Notes: a model not told the origin generated them from the sequence alone. Positions 35,923 through 44,482 are shown, numbered from the stretch's first letter. The stretch is DNA of 64,000 nucleotides from Deltaproteobacteria bacterium (GCA_022710585.1 JAKLGV010000002.1:62001-126000); one strand, 5' to 3'. Translations and numbers: made by a program.

Positions 35923-37014
35923 TCAAATTATTTCATCCGCATCATAATCTTTTTTTGACTCTTCACCTATTAATGCCCAGTACTGCATCGGTGAAATACC
36001 TTTTCCCGGCCGTTTCATGGCCAGATTCGATACTGAGAATATTTCACCTTTACAAATAACTTCTGTAGCAACCAGGCTTTTTCTTGCCACATCTCTATTT
36101 TTCAATTCGGATATTGTCGGTATTTTCTGACCGTTGCCAATAGCTAATTCCACATTTCTTATTCCCACAACCATTGCTTTCAATTCGTCTGGCTCCAATG
36201 AAGCCTTATGGTCCGGGCCCGGCAGATTACGGTCGAGAGTAAAATGTTTTTCTATGACTGATGCTCCTAGAGCAACGGCAGCAATCGGAACGCTGATGCC
36301 AGGTGTGTGATCTGATAAACCTACAGGCAGTCCAAAAGCAACGCGCATGGTTTCCATTGCGCGCAGGTTGACTTCATCAAATGGCGCCGGGTATTCGGTT
36401 GTGCAATGTAAAAGTACCACTTTTTCTTTTAAAACTTTTTGGCCTTTGTCTGTGCAGAAGACATCCTGGAATTTTTCCAGTGATGGTTTATCTTTTTTAT
36501 TCAAATATCCAAAAGCCAAAACACCCAGCGCCGTTTCCACTTCACCCAGCGTGCTCATGCCGGTTGAGAGAATAACGGGTTTGCCTGTCTGTGCCACATG
36601 CAAAAGGTATGGCCCGTTGGCAATTTCACCAGAAGGGATTTTCAATTTCGGTAGATTCAAGTGATGTGCCAATAAATCAATGCTTTCAAAATCAAAAGGT
36701 GTCGATAAGAATTCAATCTTGCGTCGCTGGCAATGTTTTATCAGCTTGTGATGATCAGCCTCATTTAATTCAAGCTTTTTCACCATTTCCAATTGCGATT
36801 CGTTTTTTGCTGTTGTTTTTTGCTGGTAGGCCGCTTTCGGCGCATATTTGCTGATGACCTTTTCCGCCTTGAACGTCTGAAACTTTACGGCATCAGCCCC
36901 CGCAGCAGCAGCGATATCAATAAGTTGCAATGCCATCTTGATGCTGCCGTTATGATTTACACCTGCCTCGGCAATTATGTAACAGCGATTATTAAGATCA
37001 TTCATTTTATTCAT
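35923..37014 (-). CDS. legI: N,N'-diacetyllegionaminate synthase (NeuB family)
   Basis: 363 residues: CYIIAEAGVNHNGSIKMALQLIDIAAAAGADAVKFQTFKAEKVIS at the N-terminus, KIPSGEI, STGMSTLGEVE, LHCTTEYPAPFDEVNL, SDHTPG, and EKHFTLDRNLPGPDHKASLEPDEL, then a C-terminal SAF domain (VARKSLVATEVICKGEIFS). Condenses the 6-deoxy-mannose derivative with phosphoenolpyruvate. Confidence 0.9.
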   Translation of the reverse strand: MNKMNDLNNRCYIIAEAGVNHNGSIKMALQLIDIAAAAGADAVKFQTFKAEKVISKYAPKAAYQQKTTAKNESQLEMVKKLELNEADHHKLIKHCQRRKIEFLSTPFDFESIDLLAHHLNLPKLKIPSGEIANGPYLLHVAQTGKPVILSTGMSTLGEVETALGVLAFGYLNKKDKPSLEKFQDVFCTDKGQKVLKEKVVLLHCTTEYPAPFDEVNLRAMETMRVAFGLPVGLSDHTPGISVPIAAVALGASVIEKHFTLDRNLPGPDHKASLEPDELKAMVVGIRNVELAIGNGQKIPTISELKNRDVARKSLVATEVICKGEIFSVSNLAMKRPGKGISPMQYWALIGEESKKDYDADEII

Positions 37015-38179
37015 CGCAATTTATATCAAAAAATTTTTTTATCAAAATATTATTTAGCGATACCTTCTTTAAATATTGTTTGATTTTGAATGATGCGTTG
37101 CCACCGCCATATGGATTTTTGGTATTTCTTACCTCGTTTTTAAATTCCGGCGAAAACCCTTTTTTGATTGCGGTGATGATCGCTTCTGCATTCTCTTTAC
37201 AATCAATGACAGAGAGAGCCTTTAATCTTCCTTGCTGTCTCTGACCAATATTGACAGTCGGCTTTTTGAATGAGGGCACCTCTGAAATGCCGCTGGATGA
37301 GTTGCCAACAACAATGTCGGCATTCTTTACCGCACTGAGATAAAGAAGTGATCCCATGGCTGCGAATGCTTTAGCCCGTTTTGGATTATTTTTAACGTAA
37401 TTGTCAATCATGTAATTAATCGCACGTCCTTCTGTATCGGCGTTTGCTTTGGTAAAAATGATTGAAGCTTTCGGAAAATAATCGATAGCTTTTAATAATT
37501 CCATAAATGACCTGTCCGGTTTTGTCTCACTCAATGTTACTGGGTGATACGTTACAAGGAAAAATAAATCATCAAGTTTGAAATCAATAGCTTTTTCAAA
37601 ATCAGTTTTATTTAAAAGCTTCAACTTCTTGATGTTATCAAGACCGGGTGCCCCGTAATTTAAAACGTATTTAGGATTTTCGCCGAGTTGGATGACTCTT
37701 TTTCTGTATGGCTCTGCTGCGGTAAAATGAAAATGTGCCATTTTTGTAATCGCATGGCGAATGGCTTCATCAATGGCGCCTTCCGTCGTTTCACCGCCGT
37801 GAATATGTGCAATGGGTATCTTTGCCACCATTGCAGCTTGTGCAGCGGCAAAAATTTCAAATCTATCACCAAGGACAACGACAATATCGGGCTTCTGTCG
37901 TTGAAGAGCATCGGCAAATCCGATAACGCCTAATCCAATAGATTTTGCAATACCAGTTGGTGTGTCACTGGCAAGAAGCATTTCGACTTTCTCACTGATT
38001 ATGAAGCCGTCCTCTTCTATTTTTTTGTAAGTTAAACCGAATTCGGGCGCAAGGTGCATTCCCGTGGCAATGATTTGGAGTTGCAATTCAGGATCACCCT
38101 GAATTTCTTTCATTAACCAATATAAAAGGCCATATTCAGCACGTGATCCGGTTATTACGCAGATTTTTCGTTTAGCCAT
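37007..38179 (-). CDS. legG: Hydrolysing UDP/GDP-sugar 2-epimerase (NeuC/LegG family)
   Basis: 390 residues: KICVITGSRAEYGLLYWLMKEI, VVLGDRFEIFAAAQAAMVAKIPIAHIHGGETTEGAIDEAIRHAITKMAHFHF, and VGNSSSGISEVPSFKKPTVNIGQRQQGR. Removes the nucleotide and inverts C2 to give the mannose-configured substrate of LegI. Overlaps legI by 8 nt. Confidence 0.9.
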   Translation of the reverse strand: MAKRKICVITGSRAEYGLLYWLMKEIQGDPELQLQIIATGMHLAPEFGLTYKKIEEDGFIISEKVEMLLASDTPTGIAKSIGLGVIGFADALQRQKPDIVVVLGDRFEIFAAAQAAMVAKIPIAHIHGGETTEGAIDEAIRHAITKMAHFHFTAAEPYRKRVIQLGENPKYVLNYGAPGLDNIKKLKLLNKTDFEKAIDFKLDDLFFLVTYHPVTLSETKPDRSFMELLKAIDYFPKASIIFTKANADTEGRAINYMIDNYVKNNPKRAKAFAAMGSLLYLSAVKNADIVVGNSSSGISEVPSFKKPTVNIGQRQQGRLKALSVIDCKENAEAIITAIKKGFSPEFKNEVRNTKNPYGGGNASFKIKQYLKKVSLNNILIKKFFDINCDE

Positions 38180-38182
38180 TTT

Positions 38183-39325
38183 TTATATCCTGACGCTGCT
38201 TGGGATATTTACTAATCTGTCTTCGAGCCACTGGGCTACTTCAATGTTGTCGCATTGGCAGTTTTGATACATGGGTAACTTTGTCATAAGCGTCCAGACA
38301 GGCCTTGATTGCACGCCGTGTTCATTCGCGTAAGCAAGGAAGTTGTCTCTTTCCTGTCGGTCTTTTAAAATTACAGTATTTAACCAAAAATTTGATTTAG
38401 CATTTTCCGGTTCATCAACAAATGTTACACCGATTTCCTGAAAGAAATTTTTATAAATCATTGCTGTGTTGCGCTTATTTTCCAGTGTTTCTGTGATTCG
38501 CTCCATTTGGGCACAGCCCACAGCGGCATTTATATTGGGCATACGGTAATTATACCCAACCATATCATGCACAAATTCCCACGGATGCGGTTTTTTGGCC
38601 GTTGTGGTCATGTGCTTTGCCTTCGTTGCAAGACTCTCATCATTCGTAATAACCATTCCGCCACCGCCGGTTGTTACAGGCTTATTGCCGTTAAAACTCA
38701 AAATGCCCATTGTTCCGTAGGTGCCTGTGTGTTTGTCTTTATAGAAACTGCCAAGCGACTCAGCAGCATCTTCAATAACGGGGATATTATATTTACTGCA
38801 TACTTCTATAATTTGATCAATCCGCGCGGGATGTCCAAATGTATGCATTGGAACACAGGCTGTTATTAATCTTCCAGTTGCTTTATTGTAACACAGACCA
38901 TCTGCTTTTAACACAGCGTGATTGATTAAAAAATCATTTAATTTTTGCGGATCAAGTCCTAGTGTCGATTTTTCGACATCCACAAAAACAGGTTGTGCAC
39001 CACAATAAGCAATAGCATTAACTGTGGCGACAAATGTTAATGGTTGGGTGATAACCTCCGTATTTGGCTTGACATCTTCGAGAAGCAGTGCCGTATGCAG
39101 TGCGGCTGTGCCGGTTGATACGGCTACGCTGTATTTTGCGCCTGTATATTGTCGGATTAGTTCTTCAAAGCGGGTTACATATTGACCCACATACGAAACA
39201 TAGGTGGTATCTATGCAATCTATCAGATATTTTTTTTCATTCCCCAAAAATCTAGGCGCATGCAAAGGCACAGGATTTTCATTAGGATAGAGTTCTTTGA
39301 TAAAAGTGACGATTTTTTCAAACAT
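38183..39325 (-). CDS. legC: LegC-type PLP aminotransferase
   Basis: 380 residues of the DegT/DnrJ/EryC1 family. VSTGTAALHTALLL, VIEDAAESLGSFY (PLP Asp), and LSFNGNKPVTTGGGGM with the Schiff-base Lys. Transfers an amino group to C4 of the keto-sugar made by LegB. Lies between legG (3 nt) and legB (8 nt overlap). Confidence 0.87.
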   Translation of the reverse strand: MFEKIVTFIKELYPNENPVPLHAPRFLGNEKKYLIDCIDTTYVSYVGQYVTRFEELIRQYTGAKYSVAVSTGTAALHTALLLEDVKPNTEVITQPLTFVATVNAIAYCGAQPVFVDVEKSTLGLDPQKLNDFLINHAVLKADGLCYNKATGRLITACVPMHTFGHPARIDQIIEVCSKYNIPVIEDAAESLGSFYKDKHTGTYGTMGILSFNGNKPVTTGGGGMVITNDESLATKAKHMTTTAKKPHPWEFVHDMVGYNYRMPNINAAVGCAQMERITETLENKRNTAMIYKNFFQEIGVTFVDEPENAKSNFWLNTVILKDRQERDNFLAYANEHGVQSRPVWTLMTKLPMYQNCQCDNIEVAQWLEDRLVNIPSSVRI

Positions 39326-40316
39326 TATAGATATCGGATTTATACTGCCGCAGATTTTCTTTATCCTTGAACCATTCGATGGTTTCCTTTAACCCTTGTT
39401 TCAAAGTATATTTCGGTCGCCACCCTGTCAGCTTTCGTATCTTCTCGTTGCTGCCTAAAAGGCGTTCTACTTCACTTTTTTCCGGTCGAAGACGAATATC
39501 ATCGCTTACTATTTTTGCCTTCGGATTAATCTGGTTGATAATTTCCGCAGCAATCTGGCCGATGGTTATTTCCTTCTGCGACGCTATGTTAATTTCTTCG
39601 CCGATTGTTTTTGGCGTTTCCGCAATTGCGATAAAACCGGCAGCGGTATCTTTGACGAAATTAAAGTCGCGGGTCGGGCGCATACTGCCCAGTTTGATTT
39701 TCTTTTCACCATTAAGCAACTGGGTAATGATGGTTGGGATCACTGCACGGGCGGACTGTCGCGGGCCGTATGTATTAAATGGTCTGACTATCGTCACAGG
39801 TGTGTTAAAGCTGCGATAGAAGCTTTCTGCGATCCGGTCAGCGCCGATTTTTGTTGCGGAATAGGGTGACTGTCCTTGAAAAGGATGTTTTTCATCAATG
39901 GGTACATATTGGGCAGTGCCATAAACTTCGGAAGTTGATGTTATTAAAACCCTGCTGCAATTGCTGTCTCGCGCTGCCTGGAGGACATTCAATGTGCCCT
40001 TGACATTTGTGTCAACATAACTGTCTGGAGAATGGTAGCTGAACGGTATGGCGATAAGCGCTGCAAGATGAAAAACAATATCTATATCCTTCATGGCTTT
40101 TCTCACACCATTTGGATCACGGATGTCGCCGGCGAAGATATCAATTTTTGCCAGTGCTTTTTTAGGCAACGTATCGAGCCACCCCCATGAATTGAATGAA
40201 TTATAGAAGACAAATGCTCGTACATCATAACCACATCGAACAAGTTCTTCTGTTAGATGCGAACCGATAAAACCATCAGCACCGGTTACTAAAATTTTCT
40301 TGTTTTTTAAATTCAT
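39318..40316 (-). CDS. legB: GDP/UDP-GlcNAc 4,6-dehydratase (LegB-like)
   Basis: 332 residues from ATG 40316; an upstream TTG (40367) would overlap the previous gene. Extended SDR: ILVTGADGFIGSHLTEEL, STSEVYGTAQ, YSATKIGADRIAESFYRSF (Tyr-x3-Lys), RPFNTYGPRQSARAVIPTII. First committed step of the legionaminic branch. Confidence 0.85.
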   Translation of the reverse strand: MNLKNKKILVTGADGFIGSHLTEELVRCGYDVRAFVFYNSFNSWGWLDTLPKKALAKIDIFAGDIRDPNGVRKAMKDIDIVFHLAALIAIPFSYHSPDSYVDTNVKGTLNVLQAARDSNCSRVLITSTSEVYGTAQYVPIDEKHPFQGQSPYSATKIGADRIAESFYRSFNTPVTIVRPFNTYGPRQSARAVIPTIITQLLNGEKKIKLGSMRPTRDFNFVKDTAAGFIAIAETPKTIGEEINIASQKEITIGQIAAEIINQINPKAKIVSDDIRLRPEKSEVERLLGSNEKIRKLTGWRPKYTLKQGLKETIEWFKDKENLRQYKSDIYNV

Positions 40317-40341
40317 TATTTGCTCACAAAGAAATTTAGTT

Positions 40342-41277
40342 TCAGGATTTTCCTTTATACCAGTCAACAGTCATTTGCAATCCTTCATCGAAAAGGACGC
40401 TGGGTTTATAGCCTAAATATTTTTCGGCAGCTTCAACTGCGGCATAGGAGTGTTTGATATCGCCCGGTTTGGGGGCGGCGTATTCGGGTTTGATGTCTTT
40501 GCCCAGAATCTCGTTAATCTTTTTTACAAGATAGTTGAGTGTGATTTGTCCATGGCAGGCGCAGTTAACAGCAATACCAGCAATGCCCGGTGTGGTTGCG
40601 GCCAGGATGTTGCCGTTCACCACATTGGAAACAAATGTAAAATCCCTGCTTTGTTCGCCGTCGCCGTAAATGGTTGGTTTGCGGTTGTTCATGATGGCGG
40701 TGATGAATTTCGGGATGACGGCGGAGTATTGCGATGTAGGGTCTTGCCGCGGGCCGAATACATTGAAATAACGCAAGGCGACCGTTTCCAGCCCATAGAC
40801 TTTGGTAAAAACAGAACAATATTTTTCGGCGGCTAGTTTGGAAACGGCGTAGGGCGATAAGGGGGACAACATCATGCCTTCATGCTTGGGGAGTTCGGGT
40901 GTTTCGCCATAAATAGATGAAGAGGAGGCGAATACGACGCGCTTGACGCTGGCATCTTTGGCGGCATGAAGGATGTTGAGAGTGCCGACAACGTTGACTT
41001 CGTTGGATGTGATGGGGTCGCGGATGGAACGGGGCACGGAGGGCAGGGCGGCTTCGTGTAATATGTAATCGATACCTTCTGCGGCTTCGCGTACGATATG
41101 GTAGCTGCGGACGTCGCCTTCTATAAGTTCAATTTTATCGAGAAAAGGTTCGATGTTGTGGCGTTTGCCGGTGGAGAAGTTATCAAGCACGCGGACTTTT
41201 TCTCCGCGTTTTACAAGCTCTTCAACGATGTTGGAGCCGATGAATCCGGCACCGCCGGTAACGAGGTAGTTAGACAT
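40342..41277 (-). CDS. UDP-N-acetylglucosamine/glucose 4-epimerase (WbpP/Gne-like)
   Basis: 311 residues with AAGGAG upstream. SDR signature LVTGGAGFIGSNIVEEL, LHEAALPSVPRSIRDPITSNEVNVVGTLN (typical of WbpP/Gne), Ser in ASSSSIYGE, YAVSKLAAEKY, and RYFNVFGPRQDPTSQYSAVIP. Supplies GalNAc or Gal for the polymer. It is the first gene of the legB-to-wzx cluster; heptamer tract and toxin genes lie upstream. Confidence 0.85.
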   Translation of the reverse strand: MSNYLVTGGAGFIGSNIVEELVKRGEKVRVLDNFSTGKRHNIEPFLDKIELIEGDVRSYHIVREAAEGIDYILHEAALPSVPRSIRDPITSNEVNVVGTLNILHAAKDASVKRVVFASSSSIYGETPELPKHEGMMLSPLSPYAVSKLAAEKYCSVFTKVYGLETVALRYFNVFGPRQDPTSQYSAVIPKFITAIMNNRKPTIYGDGEQSRDFTFVSNVVNGNILAATTPGIAGIAVNCACHGQITLNYLVKKINEILGKDIKPEYAAPKPGDIKHSYAAVEAAEKYLGYKPSVLFDEGLQMTVDWYKGKS

Positions 41278-41289
41278 AAATTAAAGCTC

Positions 41290-41472
41290 CTTGAAAAATA
41301 GGTTATGGGTAATAGGTGCCTTGCGGCAGGTAATAGGACCGTAAAGAGTCAGGCGCTAGGCGTTAGGCGTAAGGTGTTAGAAGTAAAGAGCAAATAGCTC
41401 ATAGCTCATAGCGAATAGTTCGTAGCTCATGGCTCATGGCTCATAGCTCGTAGGTGTCAGGCTGAAGGCTGA
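41290..41472. repeat. Heptamer tract whose unit content drifts while phase holds
   Basis: From 41347 to 41472, eighteen 7-nt units keep register while changing from AGTCAGG and CGTTAGG types to AGCTCAT types and then AGGCTGA. Upstream (41300-41330) are GGTAATAGG units and the hairpin TGCCTTGCGGCA. Confidence 0.85.
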
Positions 41473-41498
41473 AGAAAAAATTTAAGTACCTTGAAAAA

Positions 41499-41909
41499 TC
41501 ATAGTCGGTTAATGTTTTTATCTTGATACGGGGGAATCAATTTTATTTCTTTAATGTGTTCAAAGTGTTTTTTGTTTCTTGTAAGTAATGGTAGATTCTT
41601 TGCCCATGCGGTTGCGGCAATGATGTAGTCCGGCATTGTCGCGCGATGCATCCCATATTTTTCAAGCAGTAACATGTATTTGTTGGTTATTTCGTTGTCA
41701 ATTTTTAGAATTTTTAGCTTGGATAAAATGTTGTCGATTTTTTTTCTTTCAGATGAGCTTAGTCCGGGTTTGCTGAGCAACTCTTTTTTGCTGAGAATTG
41801 AACAGAAAATATCCAGGACATCGTTGGAAAAAAGAATTTTGGCTGATTTGACCTTTTTGAGGTAATCAATAAGAATATCCGTATCGACTAGCAGCCTGAT
41901 TTTTGCCAT
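41499..41909 (-). CDS. PIN-domain toxin (VapC-like)
   Basis: 136 residues; LLVDTDILIDYLKK gives the first acidic pair, MPDYIIAATAWAKNLPLLTRNKKHF the distal acidic motif. VapC toxins are RNases, often against tRNA. Overlaps its antitoxin gene by 22 nt. Confidence 0.8.
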   Translation of the reverse strand: MAKIRLLVDTDILIDYLKKVKSAKILFSNDVLDIFCSILSKKELLSKPGLSSSERKKIDNILSKLKILKIDNEITNKYMLLLEKYGMHRATMPDYIIAATAWAKNLPLLTRNKKHFEHIKEIKLIPPYQDKNINRL

Positions 41910-42133
41910 TTAATAATCTCTTCGATGTAATCTCTTCCCGTTATGTTTCGGCGGGTTTCCCGAGATCTTAATTTTCGTACGTATTCCGCGCTGTCTTCTA
42001 TTTTTGAATAAGAAAATCCTTCCTGTTTGGCCTTAAGAAACTGGGCAAATGAAATAAGTTCTTTGACTTTATCTTCTTTAAGATTTTCAGCTAAATCCAT
42101 TATTTGCTTTTTATATTTTACTGATGTTCCCAT
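41888..42133 (-). CDS. Antitoxin of PIN-domain pair
   Basis: 81 residues, charged and helical (KELISFAQFLKAKQEGFSYSKIEDSAEYVRKLRSRE), of the small VapB-type antitoxin class; the family is not otherwise recognised. AGAGGAC precedes the ATG. The inverted repeat TGTAAT-N10-ATTACA at about 42157-42178 could be its operator. Confidence 0.7.
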   Translation of the reverse strand: MGTSVKYKKQIMDLAENLKEDKVKELISFAQFLKAKQEGFSYSKIEDSAEYVRKLRSRETRRNITGRDYIEEIIKWQKSGC

Positions 42134-42231
42134 AATTGTCCTCTTTTAATCTCGTTCTATATGTAATTTTGGTTTTTATTACATTACCACACGGCTGAGA
42201 GAAAATCAAAAATTTGGTAAAATCCAAATGT

Positions 42232-42449
42232 AGATAACCGGTAATGGGTAATAGGACCGTTAGGCGTAAGGTGTTAGGAGTAAAGAGCAAATAGCTCATA
42301 GCTCATAGCTGATAGCAAATAGGTCATAGGTAATGGGTAATGGGTAATGGGTAATGGGTAATAGGTAATGGGTGCCTTGCGGCAGGTAATAGGTCATAGA
42401 AAACAGGTTATAGGCGATAGGCGATGGGCTATAGGCTATGGGTTATGGG
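42232..42449. repeat. Long heptamer tract
   Basis: GGTAATGGG-type units, AGCTCAT-type units and one hairpin TGCCTTGCGGCA (about 42370). The tract ends one base before the stop codon of the hicA remnant. Confidence 0.8.
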
Positions 42450-42561
42450 TTAAGATTTTTCCCATTCATCTCGTTGAATATCCGCTTGTCTGAGAATTTT
42501 TTTCAAGAGATCAACACCAATATCCTGCTTGTGTGGGTTGTTGGCTATTGAGTTTTGACAT
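42450..42561 (-). pseudogene. hicA: hicA toxin remnant with internal deletion
   Basis: ATG 42561 directly follows the hicB stop and starts MSKL, as HicA proteins do, but then shifts. In another frame the HicA C-terminus NNPHKQDIGVDLLKKILRQA runs to a stop at 42450. About half of the usual 70-80 residues, including the catalytic-His region, is missing. Confidence 0.75.
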
Positions 42562-42810
42562 TTAACCTGCCGCAATCTTTAGTTCCTTTATTTCACGTGT
42601 TCCCAGGCTCGGAACCGGTAAGTCTTTCTTAAGACTAATCAAGATCCAACCTTCAATGACTTCCTTTAAATTTTCTCTGCATTCTTCAAGCGTTTTCCCA
42701 TTTGCCCAAACACCCTTGAGTTCTGAGACTTCACCGTAGTAGGGTTCATCATCGTCAATCAATTCATAGCGTGCTCGTCTTAAAGCTTCTTCAATATATT
42801 CTGTTAACAT
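42562..42810 (-). CDS. hicB: HicB-like antitoxin, toxin partner decayed
   Basis: 82 residues: YYGEVSELKGVWANGKTLEECRENLKEVIEGWILISLKKDLPVPS, the HicB partial RNase H-like fold. No C-terminal DNA-binding domain is obvious. Intact although its toxin is not, so it is an orphan antitoxin. Confidence 0.82.
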   Translation of the reverse strand: MLTEYIEEALRRARYELIDDDEPYYGEVSELKGVWANGKTLEECRENLKEVIEGWILISLKKDLPVPSLGTREIKELKIAAG

Positions 42811-42949
42811 AACCAGATTACCTCAGTTGATCTGTTTAAAAAAGTTGTTCTGTATTGACTTGTAAGTATTTTCACACAATGCTTGATGCTTTTCAAGCAA
42901 AAATAAGGGTAGTTAAGTTTTAAGATTTAAGTAGTTAAGTAAATCGAAC

Positions 42950-42984
42950 AGTGAAGAGTGAAACGTGAAAAGTGAATAGTTAGT
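42950..42984. repeat. Short heptamer tract (AGTGAAR units)
   Basis: Five units in phase (AGTGAAG, AGTGAAA, CGTGAAA and so on) that run into the stop codon of the PIN-domain gene. Confidence 0.65.
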
Positions 42985-43348
42985 ATAAACTGATTTTTTC
43001 AATAAACACGAAATCTTTTTTATTGCATGTATAAAGCTTGAGCCTGTGGCTTAGCGCTGTTGCAGCAATCAGGGCATCCGGTATTTGTAGCCCATGGCTT
43101 TTTGCGTATCGTTCAATGAGTTCCGAGGCAGCAATCGAGATGTCCTCGTCGATATGAAAAATTCTGATTGATGACAAATGAAGCTTTATCTTTTTGAGTT
43201 CCATTTTATTTAATGCGCCATAGTATAGTTCCATAGCCGTTACAACGCTTATGGCTATTTTATCAATACCGATCTTCTCTATTGTCTGAATTACTGCTTG
43301 ATTCTTTTTAAGGACTTCAATGATAACGTTCGTATCACACAGAATCAT
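42980..43348 (-). CDS. PIN-domain toxin (VapC-like)
   Basis: 122 residues from ATG 43348, with GGCGG just upstream. MILCDTNVIIEVLKK, the Glu in VVTAMELYYGAL, and the Asp in IPDALIAATAL are PIN catalytic positions. The antitoxin gene ends 2 nt upstream. A start at 43360 would overlap it. Confidence 0.83.
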   Translation of the reverse strand: MILCDTNVIIEVLKKNQAVIQTIEKIGIDKIAISVVTAMELYYGALNKMELKKIKLHLSSIRIFHIDEDISIAASELIERYAKSHGLQIPDALIAATALSHRLKLYTCNKKDFVFIEKISLY

Positions 43349-43350
43349 AT

Positions 43351-43557
43351 TTACCGCCATGCTTTATTTCTGATGTCTGCAAGTGTGATGTGCCTGGTAC
43401 GCCATATGCCAAACAACTTTTTTAAGTCACCTTTTCCTGATGTCGCTGATACTTTTTTTTCTTGGCGTTCAACATCAATAAAACTAATCTCTTTCAAAAA
43501 GCTGACTAGCGCGTTTATTTTTTTGTCATCTTTGACATTAATAATTATTCTTTGCAT
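43351..43557 (-). CDS. Small antitoxin partner of PIN toxin
   Basis: 68 residues, MQRIIINVKDDKKINALVSFLKEIS at the N-terminus, followed by a charged middle and ITLADIRNKAWR at the end, a common ending for antitoxins that block PIN proteins. Function is from position. Confidence 0.65.
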   Translation of the reverse strand: MQRIIINVKDDKKINALVSFLKEISFIDVERQEKKVSATSGKGDLKKLFGIWRTRHITLADIRNKAWR

Positions 43558-43658
43558 ATTTACCTCCTCTTTTCTTTTGTAACGCTAACAAAATATTATT
43601 TCAGAGTAAAGGGTTAAGAAAAAGACGGTTCTATGTTCAAAGTTTAAAGTTAAGGCGC

Positions 43659-43788
43659 AACCTTTGCATAATACCTGTTGTGTCATTTCGAGAAGCGCAA
43701 GCGACGAGAAATCTTTCTTTTATAATAAGACGTTATAAGATTTCTCCCTTCGGTCGAAATGACAATTTGATCATTATGCAAAGCTTTC
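43659..43788. repeat. 130-bp palindromic dispersed element, copy 2, with extra end fragment
   Basis: Reads identically to 12066-12195. A further 26 bp (43789-43814, TAATGTTGAGTTGTGCAAAGCTTTC region) is the end of another copy, so the elements have inserted next to or into one another. Confidence 0.85.
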
Positions 43789-43827
43789 GTAATGTTGAGT
43801 TGTGCAAAGCTTTCAGTGCATGGTTTT

Positions 43828-44052
43828 CTATTCAGTTTTAGTTTCTCTTGAATCTTTTATAGCGGCAAGTATATCTTTTGTTTTCGCTTTAGTTTTTATG
43901 CCTGTGACATCAAAAGGTGACTTTGTCATTTTCTTGAAAACAATCTTGAAGATTTCTCCATCCCGCCTTTTTATGATGACATCTTCTTCTCTTGCGATAT
44001 TAAGCACTTCTGTAAAGCGTTGTCTCGCTTCTGAATAGGTATAGACTTTCAT
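43828..44052 (-). CDS. Phd/YefM-type antitoxin
   Basis: 74 residues: MKVYTYSEARQRFTEVLN, ending in KDSRETKTE; DVIIKRRDGEIFKIV is the Phd fold. Encoded 5 nt downstream of its PIN toxin, the reverse of the usual order. Confidence 0.78.
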   Translation of the reverse strand: MKVYTYSEARQRFTEVLNIAREEDVIIKRRDGEIFKIVFKKMTKSPFDVTGIKTKAKTKDILAAIKDSRETKTE

Positions 44053-44057
44053 ATTAT

Positions 44058-44447
44058 TTACTCCATAATTTTGATGCCTATTGTCCGGGCAACACTTTTC
44101 ATTCGTTGATCGAGTGTTAATAATGGGCTGCGTAAATTACGTGCACATTCCAAAAAATAGGCATCGTATGCATATAAGTTGTGTTGCATTGCTATATTCA
44201 AAGCCGCTTTGATGTCGATTCTCCGTAAATCGACTGGTATATTTTGGATAACATCCCAAACTAAAATGACTTCATTGACTTTTAATGTTTTCCTTTTCAT
44301 CATAGATGTTAAAGCATTACCTATTTCAAACGGCAATACTTCAGGCGCTACCAGGGAATGACCTTCTGTAAGCCGGATGATAATGTCTTTTTCAGGCTCG
44401 TTTAGCGCCACTGCCAGAAACGTATTTGTATCAGCAATAATTTTCAT
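44058..44447 (-). CDS. PIN-domain toxin encoded ahead of its antitoxin
   Basis: 129 residues: IIADTNTFLAVALNEPEKD, LPFEIGNALTSM, YAYDAYFLECARNLRSPLLTLDQRM carry the PIN acidic residues. A promoter with TACAAT ends 7 nt before the ATG, so the transcript is probably leaderless. Confidence 0.83.
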   Translation of the reverse strand: MKIIADTNTFLAVALNEPEKDIIIRLTEGHSLVAPEVLPFEIGNALTSMMKRKTLKVNEVILVWDVIQNIPVDLRRIDIKAALNIAMQHNLYAYDAYFLECARNLRSPLLTLDQRMKSVARTIGIKIME

Positions 44448-44449
44448 GT

Positions 44450-44482
44450 GTACAATTGTACTTTATATTTATTTTTTGTCAA
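44450..44482 (-). promoter_or_regulatory. Promoter and palindromic operator of PIN/Phd pair
   Basis: -35 TTGACA (44477-44482), 16-bp spacer, -10 TACAAT (44455-44460). The -10 lies inside the perfect palindrome GTACAATTGTAC (44450-44461). The start codon is at 44447, so the predicted transcript starts at or next to the ATG. Confidence 0.65.

Noticed and set aside
16147..41277. Flagellin glycosylation island
   Set aside because: Legionaminic genes recall Campylobacter, but no flagellar or maf genes are present, while Wzx, Wzy, Wza and Wzc are.
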